Source: Candidatus Meridianibacter frigidus (GTDB lineage Bacteria > Vulcanimicrobiota > Vulcanimicrobiia > Vulcanimicrobiales > Vulcanimicrobiaceae). From it: a stretch of 64,000 nucleotides of DNA. The position numbers and the translations under genes are program-made. Positions 29,209 through 38,651 of this stretch are shown here, one piece after another. The stretch spans positions 1 through 64,000 of the forward strand of contig QHBJ01000023.1 in assembly GCA_003243975.1 (NCBI GenBank). The letters run 5' to 3'. Under the pieces are notes generated by a model. That model was not told the DNA's origin. It did no database searches and was given only the letters and a program-made list of their open reading frames with translations. Each line of letters begins with the position of its first letter. The first letter of the stretch is position 1.

Positions 29209-30368
29209 TGAATCCGGTTGTCGAGCGAATCAGCGGCTCTCTGATTCGAGAGATTGCCGGCAAACGGAAAGTCGGCTCTATCGACTTAGGACTGGGCGAA
29301 CCTACGCTATTGCCCACGATGGTTTTTCTCGAACGTGCGCTCGCCAAGAGCGAGGGCCTCGGCTTGAAGTATACGGTCAACGCTGGCGATAGCGAGCTTC
29401 GCGCATCGATTGCATCGCACTACCGCTATCCGCAGCTGAGTACGGCTGACAACGTGTGCGTGACCACCGGCTCGCAAGAAGCCGTGTACGTTACCATTAA
29501 AGCGCTGCTCGACCCCGCACATGACGAGTTGCTCGTCGTCGAGCCCGCATTTCCGGCTTATGCAAAGATGGCGTCGCTCGAAGGCGTGCGGTGCCGCACG
29601 GTTTCAATGGATGCCGCCGATGATTTCGCATTCGATGCGCAGCGCATCTTGAATGCCGTGACGAGTCGCACGCGTTTGGTCGTGATCTGTTCGCCATGTA
29701 ATCCGACGGGGCGCGTCATCACCGGTGAGCAAGCGCGCAAACTTGGCCACGGACTACTCGCGCGCGGCGCCGGCCCGGTTTACGTTCTGCACGATGAGAT
29801 TTACCGCGAGCAAACCTATATCGAGGAGGCGGGGCATTTCGCCGAATGTTATCCGCACACGATCGTCACGAACTCGCTATCGAAAAGTAATGCGCTCACG
29901 GGTTTGCGTTTAGGGTGGACGCTGGCTTCGGCCGAAATAACCGCGGCTCTGGTGAAAACCCACGCTTGGGTTACGTCGTGTGCGAGCACCTTCGCCCAGC
30001 GGGTCGCCCAAGAAATCTTCTCCACACCGGGCGCGCTCCTGGAACATGCTCGGTGGTATCGCGAGCAGGCAGCCAGTGCGTCCGGAGTTCTGGAGCGCAG
30101 CGGGCTACGGTTCGTGCGGCCGGAGGGCAGTTTCTACGCATGCGTGCAATTGGCAGAAGGCACTAGTTCGCTGGCCTTTGCGCACCGGTTGGCCGATGAA
30201 TTCGATGTGATTGCCATCCCCGGCATCGCGTTCGGGCCGTGTATGGAGGGGTGGTTGCGCTTGAGCTGGGTGTGCGTGCTCGATCAGCTGGCCGAAGGCG
30301 TATCCCGCATCGAACGTTTGAACTCAGCGACAGGTGCCGCAAGCATGCAAGTTTCCTCAACCTCGTAA
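29208..30368 (+). CDS. PLP-dependent class I/II aminotransferase, probable DapC
   Basis: 386 residues, fold-type I. Substrate/PLP motifs: LGLGEPTLLP, TTGSQEAVYVTIKALLDP, CSPCNPTGRVI, LHDEIYREQTY, and the PLP lysine in TNSLSKSNALTGLRLGW. Coupling to dapD suggests N-succinyl-diaminopimelate aminotransferase, the next but one step of the pathway, but broad-specificity aminotransferases look the same. Start ATG at 29208 chosen because it overlaps the dapD stop; the longer frame is antisense-type extension into dapD. Confidence 0.88.
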   Translation: MNPVVERISGSLIREIAGKRKVGSIDLGLGEPTLLPTMVFLERALAKSEGLGLKYTVNAGDSELRASIASHYRYPQLSTADNVCVTTGSQEAVYVTIKALLDPAHDELLVVEPAFPAYAKMASLEGVRCRTVSMDAADDFAFDAQRILNAVTSRTRLVVICSPCNPTGRVITGEQARKLGHGLLARGAGPVYVLHDEIYREQTYIEEAGHFAECYPHTIVTNSLSKSNALTGLRLGWTLASAEITAALVKTHAWVTSCASTFAQRVAQEIFSTPGALLEHARWYREQAASASGVLERSGLRFVRPEGSFYACVQLAEGTSSLAFAHRLADEFDVIAIPGIAFGPCMEGWLRLSWVCVLDQLAEGVSRIERLNSATGAASMQVSSTS

Positions 30369-30385
30369 AGAGCGAGGAGAAGCCG

Positions 30386-30550
30386 TTGCGGCCGAACCGG
30401 AACGTAAATTTTCGTGGCGTCGGTATAGCTGTGGGTGCCGGTATCGGTCTAGTGATCGGCAAAGCCGCTGGAAACGTTGGTGCAGGCCTTGCGATTGGTG
30501 TGGCGATCGGCGTCGCGCTCGGCGCGGCGTTCGCAAAGAGGAAAAGTTAA
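30386..30550 (+). CDS. 54-residue glycine-zipper membrane peptide
   Basis: TTG start with GAGGAG six bases upstream. Basic N terminus (MRPNRNVNFRG), then glycine-zipper hydrophobic segments (VGIAVGAGIGLVIGKAAG, GLAIGVAIGVALGAAFA) and a KRKS tail: two short spans likely. Stop TAA overlaps the stop of the convergent aldehyde dehydrogenase in a TTAA palindrome. Role unknown. Confidence 0.6.
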   Translation: MRPNRNVNFRGVGIAVGAGIGLVIGKAAGNVGAGLAIGVAIGVALGAAFAKRKS

Positions 30551-31938
30551 ACGGTTGCGGGGCCGATCCAGATGCTCTGAACGTTGACGAACTCGCGGAT
30601 ACCGAAGTGGGAGAGTTCGCGGCCGTAACCGCTGTTTTTTACTCCGCCGAACGGCAGTCGCGGGTCGCTGGCCATCATTCCGTTGAGAAAAACGCTACCG
30701 CACTCCATCCGCGCGGCCAGCTGCGCGCCTCGCTCCACGTCGGTAGTCCACATCGTGCCGCCTAAACCGAATGAGGAGGTGTTGGCAAGAGCGATTGCAT
30801 TCTCTGCATCGGCTGCGCGAGCTACAGCGGCGGCGGGGCCGAAAGTTTCTTCCTTAAACATCGGCATCTGGGGGGTCACCCCCGCAACGATCGTGGGCTG
30901 GTAGAAAAAGCCTGGACCGTCAACCTGGCGGCCACCGGTTACGCACTGCGCACCCGCGTTTAGCGTCTTAGCGACCTGCTCTTTGAGCGCATCGCGCAAG
31001 TCCTCCCGCGCCATCGGACCGACGTCGGTCTCTTCCAGTTTTGGGTCTCCGGCGCGCAATTTACTAGTCTCCTCGGCGAAGCGTGCCAAAAATGCATCGT
31101 AGACCGAGCTTTCGACGATGAATCGTTTGGCCGCGATGCAGCTTTGCCCGGCATTTTGAAAGCGAGATCGAACGGCCGCCTGCGCCGCCGCATCTAGATC
31201 GGCATCGGCCAAAACGACGAAGGCATCCGACCCGCCCAGTTCTAGCACGACCTTCTTTAGCGCTCGCCCCGCTTTTGCAGCGACAGCCCTGCCGGCGGCG
31301 ACGCTGCCCGTCAACGTCGCCGCGGCGATTCGGGAATCGTCCAGAAGATGCGACGTCGCGTCGTTATCCGCGATGATGACCGAGAAGATGCCGGTCGGCG
31401 CGCCCGCGTCGTTAAAGAGCCGCTCGATCTCCAGCGCGCAGCGCGTTACGTTGGACGCGTGCTTGAGCAGAATTCCGTTGCCGGCCATAAGCGCCGGTGC
31501 GGCCGCGCGAAACACTTGCCAGTACGGAAAATTCCACGGCATGATCGCCAGCACGATCCCCAGCGGACGGAACGCAACGTAACTGCGCGTGGCGTTGGTT
31601 GCTACATGCTCCTCCTTGAGGAATTCTCGAGCGTGCTCGGCGTAAAAATCGCAGCACCAAGCACACTTTTCGATTTCCGCGCGCGCCTGTTTGAGCGGTT
31701 TGCCCATCTCTCGCGCGGCCGTGAGCGCAAGGTCGGCGCCGTTCGAGCGCAACCGCGCCCCGACCGAACGTAAAACATCTGCGCGCTTTTCGACCGCCAT
31801 CGTGCTCCACCGCCGCTGCGCGCCGACCGCCGCATTCAGAGTCGCTTCGAGTTGCGCGCTGCTCGTATATGCAAAACGTTCCAGCACGCCGCCCGTGTAA
31901 GGATCGATGGTCGTAACCGGGGCGCGCGCCCTACTCAC
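30547..31938 (-). CDS. Aldehyde dehydrogenase, succinate-semialdehyde dehydrogenase type
   Basis: 463 residues, shorter GabD1-like class. Catalytic Cys267 (QNAGQSCIAAKRF), general base Glu233 (VLELGGSDAF), Asn137 (MPWNFPYW). Oxidises an aldehyde to the acid with NAD(P)+; succinate semialdehyde is the usual substrate of the nearest class, but this is not proven. GTG start in a GTGA overlap with the M16 peptidase gene. Last gene of the radA operon. Confidence 0.9.
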   Translation of the reverse strand: MSRARAPVTTIDPYTGGVLERFAYTSSAQLEATLNAAVGAQRRWSTMAVEKRADVLRSVGARLRSNGADLALTAAREMGKPLKQARAEIEKCAWCCDFYAEHAREFLKEEHVATNATRSYVAFRPLGIVLAIMPWNFPYWQVFRAAAPALMAGNGILLKHASNVTRCALEIERLFNDAGAPTGIFSVIIADNDATSHLLDDSRIAAATLTGSVAAGRAVAAKAGRALKKVVLELGGSDAFVVLADADLDAAAQAAVRSRFQNAGQSCIAAKRFIVESSVYDAFLARFAEETSKLRAGDPKLEETDVGPMAREDLRDALKEQVAKTLNAGAQCVTGGRQVDGPGFFYQPTIVAGVTPQMPMFKEETFGPAAAVARAADAENAIALANTSSFGLGGTMWTTDVERGAQLAARMECGSVFLNGMMASDPRLPFGGVKNSGYGRELSHFGIREFVNVQSIWIGPATV

Positions 31939-34637
31939 TGAAAGAGTGAGTGCTCAGACCACGGCCCCGGCGGTCCGGCGTAGATCTCAATCAGCGCATC
32001 GGGACGGAGGTAGGTCTTGGCGACGCGCAGCAGGTCGGCCGGCGTGATACGTGCGTTACGGTCGGCCAGCGTGGCAAAATAATTCGAGGGCAGGTTGTTG
32101 CGCACGAGGTCCAAGAGTTGCCGCGCCTCTCCGGCTTGGGATTCTTCGGCGAGGAGTGCGTCGGACGAGGCGCGCGCTTTCGCATCAACCAGCTCGGTTT
32201 GGGTGACCTCGTGCCGCTGCAACTCGCGCAACTGCGAACGCACGAAGCGGACGGCCGATTCAACTTTTGCCGGTGCCGCCGAGAGTACGATCGTCATGTC
32301 GCCCCGGTCGCGGTCGGAATCGATCTTGCCGCTGACGCTGTAGACCAGCCCGCGTTTCTGGCGCATTTCATTTAGCAACCGGGATTCAAAGGCGCCGCTT
32401 CCGGCCAAGATCTCGTTGAGCAGCAGGAGCGCATTGTAGTCCGGGTTCGAGCGCGCGAGTACCGGCTGACCGATTTGGATGAACACCTCGCCCGCATCGG
32501 TTCCAACGTAGGCGTGCGCTGCGTGCGCGGCGGGCAAATCCGGTTCGTGCGCCGGCGGCGTGGCGCCCGGAGAGCGCCAGCCGTCGAAGGCGGCTTCGAC
32601 CGCAGCGCGCGCGCGTTCGGGCGTCACATCGCCCACCAGCGCGAGCGTGGTCAGATCGGGACGCCAGTAGTTCTGAACGTAAGCGAGGAGATCGGCACGC
32701 GAAATGCTCTTCACCGTTTGTTCGCTCGGAAAGCGGAGGGCCGGATCGTTTGCATTCAACAAGAGCTGTAGATAAGCGCGCTGCACCGCCTGGCCCGAGA
32801 TATTCTGTTCTTGCCCGATGCTGCCAGCGAGTTGGTCTCGCTCTTGCGCAAAGTAGCGCTCCGGAAATGTGGGATGGGCTTCGCCGTCAGCCAGCAGTGC
32901 CAGCGCACGTTCCAGATCGCGCGAGAAGATGTGGGCCTCGAAGGATTGGCCGAGCGTTACCTGCCCGCCCAAATCATCGATCGTCTTATGTTGAGCGTCG
33001 AAAGCGAATTGCGCGCTCCCGAAATTCGCCAAGTCGGATGCCAAACGAGCGATCCCGGCTTTCCCTGCCGGTTCGAATGCTGCCGCGGCGCTAATGGAGC
33101 CCCGCATCGTTATGGTTGGGCGGTCGGTGCGCTGCTGGACCGCCAGCGTCATGCCGTTGCTTAAATGAAAGATTTGCGGAAGGAGTTTGCCGTGCGCGCC
33201 GGTTGGAACGCGCATCTGGCTGGCAATGACGGGCGGCACGACGATCTTTCCACTTGGCACGCGCGCACTGAAGTCGTCGGTCGCGTTCGAGGTGCTCTTC
33301 TGCGAAGACCCGGTCGGCGGCTTGTCGCTGGGACGAAGGTGGCCCACCACGGTGGGCGCGCTTAGGAATTCCCTCGCGACGGAAAGCATTGATTGCGGCG
33401 TAATCGCTTGCAACCTTTGGTCTTCGTCTTCGACGCGCTCACGGACGATGCCGTACGTGTAGCCGACGAGGTATTCGACGCCCGAGATCGAGTCCGAGCC
33501 TAGAGCCCGTTCGGCAATAGTGGCGTGCCGAGCCGTGGACACGAGTTCGGGATCGATTCCATTGTGCAGAAGCTGATCCATCGTGTTTTGGAAGATGGCT
33601 TGCGCCTCCCCCGCATCCCGCGCGCGGTTTAGCACGATAAAAACGTGCATGATGCCCCCGCGCAGTTGCGTATCCGCGTTTGCCATAACCGCCAACGCTA
33701 CGTTTGTTTCGACCAGAGCCCGGTAAAACGGTCCGCGCTGGTTGGCGATCAGTGCAGCCAGAGCGCTCATCTCCGGCTCGCCCCTTTCGGCGTCGCCGGG
33801 AATCGCGTAGGCCATATCGACGACTTCAAATGGAAAGGGAAAATCGGACTCGGCGGTCTTTCCGTGCGCCGCCGCGGGGCGGCCCGAATCGTACTTTGGC
33901 AGCACTTTGGGTGGAATGGAGCCGAACATCTTCCGTGCGATTGCAAAGACCGCGGCCGGCGCGGCGTCTCCCGCCACGACCAGGATGGCGTTGTTCGGCG
34001 CATACCACTGCTCGTAGTATTTTCTTATATCGTTTGCGGTCGCGCCGACGACGTCGTTACGTTTGCCCAGGGAGGTTAGCCCCGCAGGGGAGTCAGGGTA
34101 GGCAGCGGCTCGAACCGATGAAAGCAGACTGAAGAACGGCGAGCTTGCGTCCCCGTCGAGTTCGGAAAGGACCGCTCCGCGTTCTACCCGCCATTCGCTC
34201 TGCGCGATCTGCGCGTTGCGCATGCGATCGGCTTCAATTGCCAACGCGATCGAAACCTTATCGGAAGGCATCACGAAGTAGAAATGGGTGTAGTCGTAGT
34301 TGGTTTCCGCATTCATCTGTGCGCCGACGTGCGCCACGATGTCGTCCAGCCCGCTGGCAGAGATGTTGGGGGTGCCCCGGAACATCATGTGTTCCAACGC
34401 GTGGGCCAAGCCGGTTTTGCCCGGCTGTTCGTAGAGCGAACCGAAACGGTACCAGACTCCGGTCTGCACCACCGGGGCTGCGTGGTCTTCTACGACCACG
34501 ACCCGCAGGCCGTTGGAGAGCGTCGTCGAGCGAACCGGAAGCGCCGGCACATCTTGGCCTCGCGCGGGCGTCCCCGCCAAGCAAAAAAATGCGGCCGAAA
34601 TTGCCGCGACCCAAAGACGAACGTTCACGCGGCTCAT
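31935..34637 (-). CDS. Secreted M16-family zinc metallopeptidase, two-repeat form
   Basis: 900 residues. Signal peptide 1-27 (RLWVAAISAAFFCLAGTPA). First M16 unit with the inverted zinc motif H79-A-L-E82-H83 and the downstream glutamate region; second unit from about 500 lacks the motif and is the structural half (YFAQERDQLAGSIGQE). Acts outside the cytoplasm, presumably in the periplasm, degrading peptides. ATG chosen because it overlaps the restored stop of the DUF1003 gene (ATGA) and gives a signal peptide. Confidence 0.93.
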   Translation of the reverse strand: MSRVNVRLWVAAISAAFFCLAGTPARGQDVPALPVRSTTLSNGLRVVVVEDHAAPVVQTGVWYRFGSLYEQPGKTGLAHALEHMMFRGTPNISASGLDDIVAHVGAQMNAETNYDYTHFYFVMPSDKVSIALAIEADRMRNAQIAQSEWRVERGAVLSELDGDASSPFFSLLSSVRAAAYPDSPAGLTSLGKRNDVVGATANDIRKYYEQWYAPNNAILVVAGDAAPAAVFAIARKMFGSIPPKVLPKYDSGRPAAAHGKTAESDFPFPFEVVDMAYAIPGDAERGEPEMSALAALIANQRGPFYRALVETNVALAVMANADTQLRGGIMHVFIVLNRARDAGEAQAIFQNTMDQLLHNGIDPELVSTARHATIAERALGSDSISGVEYLVGYTYGIVRERVEDEDQRLQAITPQSMLSVAREFLSAPTVVGHLRPSDKPPTGSSQKSTSNATDDFSARVPSGKIVVPPVIASQMRVPTGAHGKLLPQIFHLSNGMTLAVQQRTDRPTITMRGSISAAAAFEPAGKAGIARLASDLANFGSAQFAFDAQHKTIDDLGGQVTLGQSFEAHIFSRDLERALALLADGEAHPTFPERYFAQERDQLAGSIGQEQNISGQAVQRAYLQLLLNANDPALRFPSEQTVKSISRADLLAYVQNYWRPDLTTLALVGDVTPERARAAVEAAFDGWRSPGATPPAHEPDLPAAHAAHAYVGTDAGEVFIQIGQPVLARSNPDYNALLLLNEILAGSGAFESRLLNEMRQKRGLVYSVSGKIDSDRDRGDMTIVLSAAPAKVESAVRFVRSQLRELQRHEVTQTELVDAKARASSDALLAEESQAGEARQLLDLVRNNLPSNYFATLADRNARITPADLLRVAKTYLRPDALIEIYAGPPGPWSEHSLFQ

Positions 34638-35091
34638 CCTTCGCTGGCCAGCGTTTTGATGACTTTGCGCAGATCCCCAATTTCGATGCCCAGTTTCTCC
34701 GTAGACGCTCCAGAAACGTTTCTTGGAGTTGCTGATGGTAGAGCAGGCGCGAAATTGCGTCGTGGTCCGCTTCGGCGCGCAGCTCGTCGTGCTGCGAGGA
34801 CTGCTTCTGGGCGACCGCAATGACGAAGATGAGTATCAGTTGCAGAATGTTGGAACACGTGAGCAAGAACGCGAACGGATACGGATCCCAGCGCGTAATC
34901 ATACCTACCGCCACCCAGCTCAGTTGAACGATGATGGCCAGAACCAGAGCGATCGGTGCACCGGTGGCGTCGGCGATGCGCTTGCACATCTTCTCCGTTT
35001 TGGAAAGTTGCGCCTGATGCATGGCATTGACGTCGCCGGCCATCGGGTGGTCGGAAACCGACGTCGCGTCGAGCGGAGCCGTTTGTGTCAC
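34634..35091 (-). CDS. DUF1003-family membrane protein, disrupted by a one-base frameshift
   Basis: GTG start in a GTGA overlap with the preceding gene. The N-terminal 100+ residues are a normal DUF1003 protein: KRIADATGAPIALVLAIIVQ and FLLTCSNILQLILIFVIAVA are two membrane spans and the tail LLYHQQLQETFLERLR is the usual coiled end. After that the frame runs on antisense-like through the M16 gene. Adding one C to the CC at 34699-34700 gives ERLREKLGIEIGDLRKVIK and a TGA overlapping the M16 ATG, exactly as expected. So the gene is either mis-sequenced here, truly broken, or recoded. Restored length 152 residues. Function of the family is unknown. Confidence 0.75.
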
Positions 35092-35963
35092 GTTGCAATG
35101 TCCTTTTCAATGGTTGCGATCTGTGCGCCGAGATAGAACGACGCGGCGCGCTTCACTGCCGCAAGTGGAATGCATCCGATCAACTCGCAACGCCGTATTT
35201 CAGTCCCGGCGTCCCGCGCCAGTACGCGCACGGTTTCCACCACGCGTGCAAGTGGCGTCGCGCAGTAGTCGGTGATGTTGAGCGATACCTGCACAACGTC
35301 CTCGCCCAGCGGCAAGCCCAGCGCTTTGAGCGTGCGAAATCCCCCATTGCTTTCGCGGATAGCCCGCGCGAGCCGCTTTGCGACCGATAGGTCGCCGGTG
35401 GCCAGCTCGATGTTGAAGGCAATGAGAATCTGGCGAGCCCCGATAGCGATGGCACCGGCACTACTATGCGCGCGCGGGTCCCCAACGTCGGGGCGCCACT
35501 CCGGGCGCTCGAAGCGTGTATCCAACCCTTCGAACTGACCGCTTCGAACGTGGGCCAAGCTACGGCGTAGCGCGGTAGCCGCGGCCTCGGCGTAAAAAAA
35601 GGAGGGAATGTGGTGCGTTTCCCAGATGCGCCGCGCGCACTCTCGGGCCAAGTCGACTGCCTGCTGCATCGTCGCCTCGCTCAACGGCACGAACGGCAGA
35701 ACATCGAGCGCGCCGATGCGCGGGTGCACGCCCCGGTGCGCGCGCAGGTCGATGTTTTCCAGGGCTGCGCCCGCCAGCGCCACCCCCGCATCGCAGACCG
35801 CTGCAGCCGATCCCACGGCCGTAATGACGCTGCGGTTGTGAACGACGTCGCTGGTACGGTGAATCACACGCGCGCCGGCGTTTTCAACACTCCGCACGCA
35901 AGCATCCACCACCTCGGCGCGGCCGCCTTCGGAGATGTTCGGGACAATTTCGAAAATTTGCAA
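35088..35963 (-). CDS. Glutamate formimidoyltransferase (N-terminal FTCD type)
   Basis: 291 residues. Transfers the formimino group of N-formimidoylglutamate to tetrahydrofolate, giving glutamate. Family motifs: VPNISEGGRAEVVDACV, DVVHNRSVITAVG, DLRAHRGVHPRIGALDVLPF (catalytic His region), IAFNIELATGD and VQVSLNITDY. The cyclodeaminase half is absent. TTG start just after the radA stop. It gives the cell a second fate for the HutI product besides HutF. Confidence 0.92.
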   Translation of the reverse strand: MQIFEIVPNISEGGRAEVVDACVRSVENAGARVIHRTSDVVHNRSVITAVGSAAAVCDAGVALAGAALENIDLRAHRGVHPRIGALDVLPFVPLSEATMQQAVDLARECARRIWETHHIPSFFYAEAAATALRRSLAHVRSGQFEGLDTRFERPEWRPDVGDPRAHSSAGAIAIGARQILIAFNIELATGDLSVAKRLARAIRESNGGFRTLKALGLPLGEDVVQVSLNITDYCATPLARVVETVRVLARDAGTEIRRCELIGCIPLAAVKRAASFYLGAQIATIEKDIAT

Positions 35964-35965
35964 CG

Positions 35966-37276
35966 CTATCCGAGTGAGGCCGATATGGCGGTGCCGATGT
36001 CCGCATGTTTTTCCGGTGTGATAAGCGTCGTATAGCCCAGCCGGATCGCTTCGGCTTCGCGCCGCGCGGCCGACTGCACGGCGCGAACCTCACCCGAGAG
36101 GCCGATTTCGCCGAATGCCACGCTGTGTGGCGGCATAGCGACATTGCGATGCGCCGAGGCGATAGCCAGCGCGATGCCCAAGTCCGCCGCCGGTTCGTTG
36201 ATCCGCAATCCGCCTGCCACTGAAGCGTACACATCGAATTGCCCCAACGAGAAGCCGGCGCGCCTCTCGAGAACAGCCAGAATCATTGCCAATCGGGCTT
36301 GATCCAGATTGGCCGCCAATCGGCGCGGGGTTCCATAACCGGTTTCGCCCACAAGCGCTTGAACCTCGATGAGAACCGGACGCGAACCCACGATGCTTGC
36401 AACCACGCACGATCCACTGGGCCGCATCTCCCTACCGGAGAGAAAAAGTTCCGAAGGGTTGGGCATTTCGTGTAAGCCGTCGCCGTGCATGGTGAAGACG
36501 CAGATCTCGTCGACGCTGCCGAACCGGTTCTTATAAGCGCGCACGATGCGAAGTTCGCCGCCGGGATCGCCTTCGAAATAGAGCACCGTATCGACTAAAT
36601 GCTCCAAGAGCCGTGGGCCGCCGATCGTACCGTCCTTCGTGACGTGGCCTACGATAAACGTAGCGCAGCCCGTTCGCTTTGAGAACTCCATGAGCGCATG
36701 CGCGCAGTCGCGAATCTGGCTCACGCCCCCTGCGTAGCTTTCGGACTCGGGCAGCCATACGGTTTGAATGGAATCCACGATCAAGACGCGCGGTGCATGG
36801 GGTTCGAGATCCTCGAGCGCGGCCCGCAGGTTCGTTTCCGGGAAAACCAGGAGGTCGCTTCGTAGGGCGAGGCGATGGGCGCGGAGTTTGATCTGCGCCG
36901 CCGATTCTTCGCCACAGAGGTACACGACCGTCATCGTTTTCGAGTGAAGGTGCGCGGCGATCTGCAGGAGCAGCGTGGATTTGCCGGCGCCCGGCGGTCC
37001 ACCGACCAGCGTCAAACTGCCGGGCACGACGCCGCCCCCGAGAACCGTGTCGAACTCGCGCAAACCGGTCGAGAAACGGGGCAGCTTGGAGTCATCAACC
37101 GCACTGAGTGCTACCGGGAGGACGCGTGGCATGACCGGCTTGCCCTTCGAGTGCTTCGATTGCGTCGGAGCTTCGGCGAAGGAGTTCCACGCCTCGCACG
37201 ACGGGCAGCGTCCCAGCCACCGCGCCGATTCAAAACCGCACGAAGAACAGAAGAAGACGTTGCGTGCCTTGACCAT
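35966..37276 (-). CDS. radA: DNA repair protein RadA/Sms
   Basis: 436 residues. N-terminal C4 zinc finger (C10, C13, C24, C27 in FFCSSCG and GRCPSCEAW), RecA-like ATPase with Walker A GGPPGAGKST, the family-specific KNRFG motif, and a C-terminal Lon-protease-like domain (ADLGIALAIASAH). Helps branch migration of recombination intermediates. Head of an operon with the formimidoyltransferase, DUF1003, M16 and aldehyde dehydrogenase genes; divergent from cmk across about 85 bases. Confidence 0.96.
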   Translation of the reverse strand: MVKARNVFFCSSCGFESARWLGRCPSCEAWNSFAEAPTQSKHSKGKPVMPRVLPVALSAVDDSKLPRFSTGLREFDTVLGGGVVPGSLTLVGGPPGAGKSTLLLQIAAHLHSKTMTVVYLCGEESAAQIKLRAHRLALRSDLLVFPETNLRAALEDLEPHAPRVLIVDSIQTVWLPESESYAGGVSQIRDCAHALMEFSKRTGCATFIVGHVTKDGTIGGPRLLEHLVDTVLYFEGDPGGELRIVRAYKNRFGSVDEICVFTMHGDGLHEMPNPSELFLSGREMRPSGSCVVASIVGSRPVLIEVQALVGETGYGTPRRLAANLDQARLAMILAVLERRAGFSLGQFDVYASVAGGLRINEPAADLGIALAIASAHRNVAMPPHSVAFGEIGLSGEVRAVQSAARREAEAIRLGYTTLITPEKHADIGTAISASLG

Positions 37277-37362
37277 CGGATTGCGCTTCGGCGTTCCAGC
37301 GCATCTCCCGCCCGGCTCGTATGCTATGCTAACGTGATGAAAATGCGCAAGAGTGCGTGCGC

Positions 37363-38046
37363 ATGAGTGACGCCGACTCCATCGCCATCGATGGGCCGGC
37401 TGCGTCCGGAAAGACCACGGTTGGTCGGCTGGTGGCGCGGCGACTGAACTATCTTTACCTCGATACGGGCGCCATGTACCGTGCCTTAACCGCGCTGGCC
37501 GATGAAACGCAAACCCATTTGGATAACCAGACCGCGCTGGTTCATCTGCTCGAAGCGCACCCGATGCGGGTTGAGCTCGACGCGCACGCTGCGGGCGGCT
37601 ATCGAATCTTCACGGGCGGCCGAGAAGTAACGCCCAATCAATTGATTGCCGGCCATGTGACCGCGGGCGTTTCCACGGTGGCCGCGCACCCACAGGTCCG
37701 CGCCCAAATGGTTCGTGCGCAGCGTGCTATCGCGGCGCGGGGCCCGGTTGTCATGGCGGGCCGCGACATAGGCACGGTCGTGTTGCCAAATGCGCGCGTC
37801 AAGATTTTCTTGACTGCATCGTTGGAGGAGCGCGTAGCGCGCCGACGCGCAGAGTTGGAAGAATCGGTTGTACGCATTGACGCAGCGCGCCTTCGCCAGG
37901 AGATTCAGGAACGCGATCGCCTCGACGAAAGCCGGTCAACCGCGCCGTTGCGGCAGGCCGCCGGCGCCAAGATCATTGATTCAACCGGAATGACCGCCGA
38001 CGAAGTCGCGGCTGCCATCGTAGCTTGCGTACCGAGTGTGTCGTGA
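37363..38046 (+). CDS. cmk: Cytidylate kinase
   Basis: 227 residues from ATG 37363 (GTG 37357 is also possible). Phosphorylates CMP/dCMP. P-loop IDGPAASGKTTVGRLVA, LYLDTGAMYRALT, VMAGRDIGTVVLPNA and a basic lid (RQEIQERDRLDESR). First gene of cmk-plsC-ispH, an order common in Clostridia. Confidence 0.96.
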   Translation: MSDADSIAIDGPAASGKTTVGRLVARRLNYLYLDTGAMYRALTALADETQTHLDNQTALVHLLEAHPMRVELDAHAAGGYRIFTGGREVTPNQLIAGHVTAGVSTVAAHPQVRAQMVRAQRAIAARGPVVMAGRDIGTVVLPNARVKIFLTASLEERVARRRAELEESVVRIDAARLRQEIQERDRLDESRSTAPLRQAAGAKIIDSTGMTADEVAAAIVACVPSVS

Positions 38047-38636
38047 CGCTCTACAAGCTTGCGCAAGAAATTTTGCTGCCGCCGGTTCTAAAATTGTGGC
38101 GTTTTCGCGTCGTTGGAAGAGAGAACGTTCCGCGCGGCGGCGCGTTGATCGTGGCATGCAATCACGCTTCGTACATGGACCCTATCGCGCTGGGGGTGGC
38201 CTGTCCGCGGCCAATCTCCTATATGGCCAAAGCCGAGCTCTTCTCGATTCCGATTCTCGGACCGCTCATCGCGGCTGTGCATGCCTATCCGGTGGAACGC
38301 AATAAGAGCCCAATGGCGGCGATCAAGAAGTCGCTTGAAATCTTGGGCCAGGGACACGCGGTGGGCATCTTTCCGCAGGGCACGCGCATCCGCGAGGGGG
38401 AGGGGCAGATTCATCAGGGCGTCGCGCTTTTGGCCTCCCTTGGAGATGCGCCCGTCGTGCCGGCCTACATTTCCGGATCCCATGGTACCGCGCGATTTCA
38501 TCAGATAAAAGTCGCTTTCGGGAAGCCGCTACGCCTGCCGTTGGGGCGAAAAGCTACCCGCGAAGATTTGTCGAACTTCACGCGCACCGTGATGACTTCA
38601 ATTCGAGCGCTGCAAAGCGACCTGCAATCGAAGTAA
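38043..38636 (+). CDS. plsC: 1-acyl-sn-glycerol-3-phosphate acyltransferase
   Basis: 197 residues. Acylates lysophosphatidic acid at the inner membrane. Motif I NHASYMDP (HxxxxD), motif III GIFPQGTRIREGEG, and VVPAYISGS. GTG start in a GTGA overlap with cmk. With PlsX further along the window it covers two steps of phosphatidate synthesis; PlsY is not in the window. Confidence 0.94.
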   Translation: MTLYKLAQEILLPPVLKLWRFRVVGRENVPRGGALIVACNHASYMDPIALGVACPRPISYMAKAELFSIPILGPLIAAVHAYPVERNKSPMAAIKKSLEILGQGHAVGIFPQGTRIREGEGQIHQGVALLASLGDAPVVPAYISGSHGTARFHQIKVAFGKPLRLPLGRKATREDLSNFTRTVMTSIRALQSDLQSK

Positions 38637-38651
38637 GCGCGTTACAAAGAT

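Noticed and set aside
34258-35091. 277-codon frame continuing the DUF1003 gene through the M16 gene
   Set aside because: Everything after about residue 115 is the M16 signal region read in a wrong frame; the family end is recovered by one added base.
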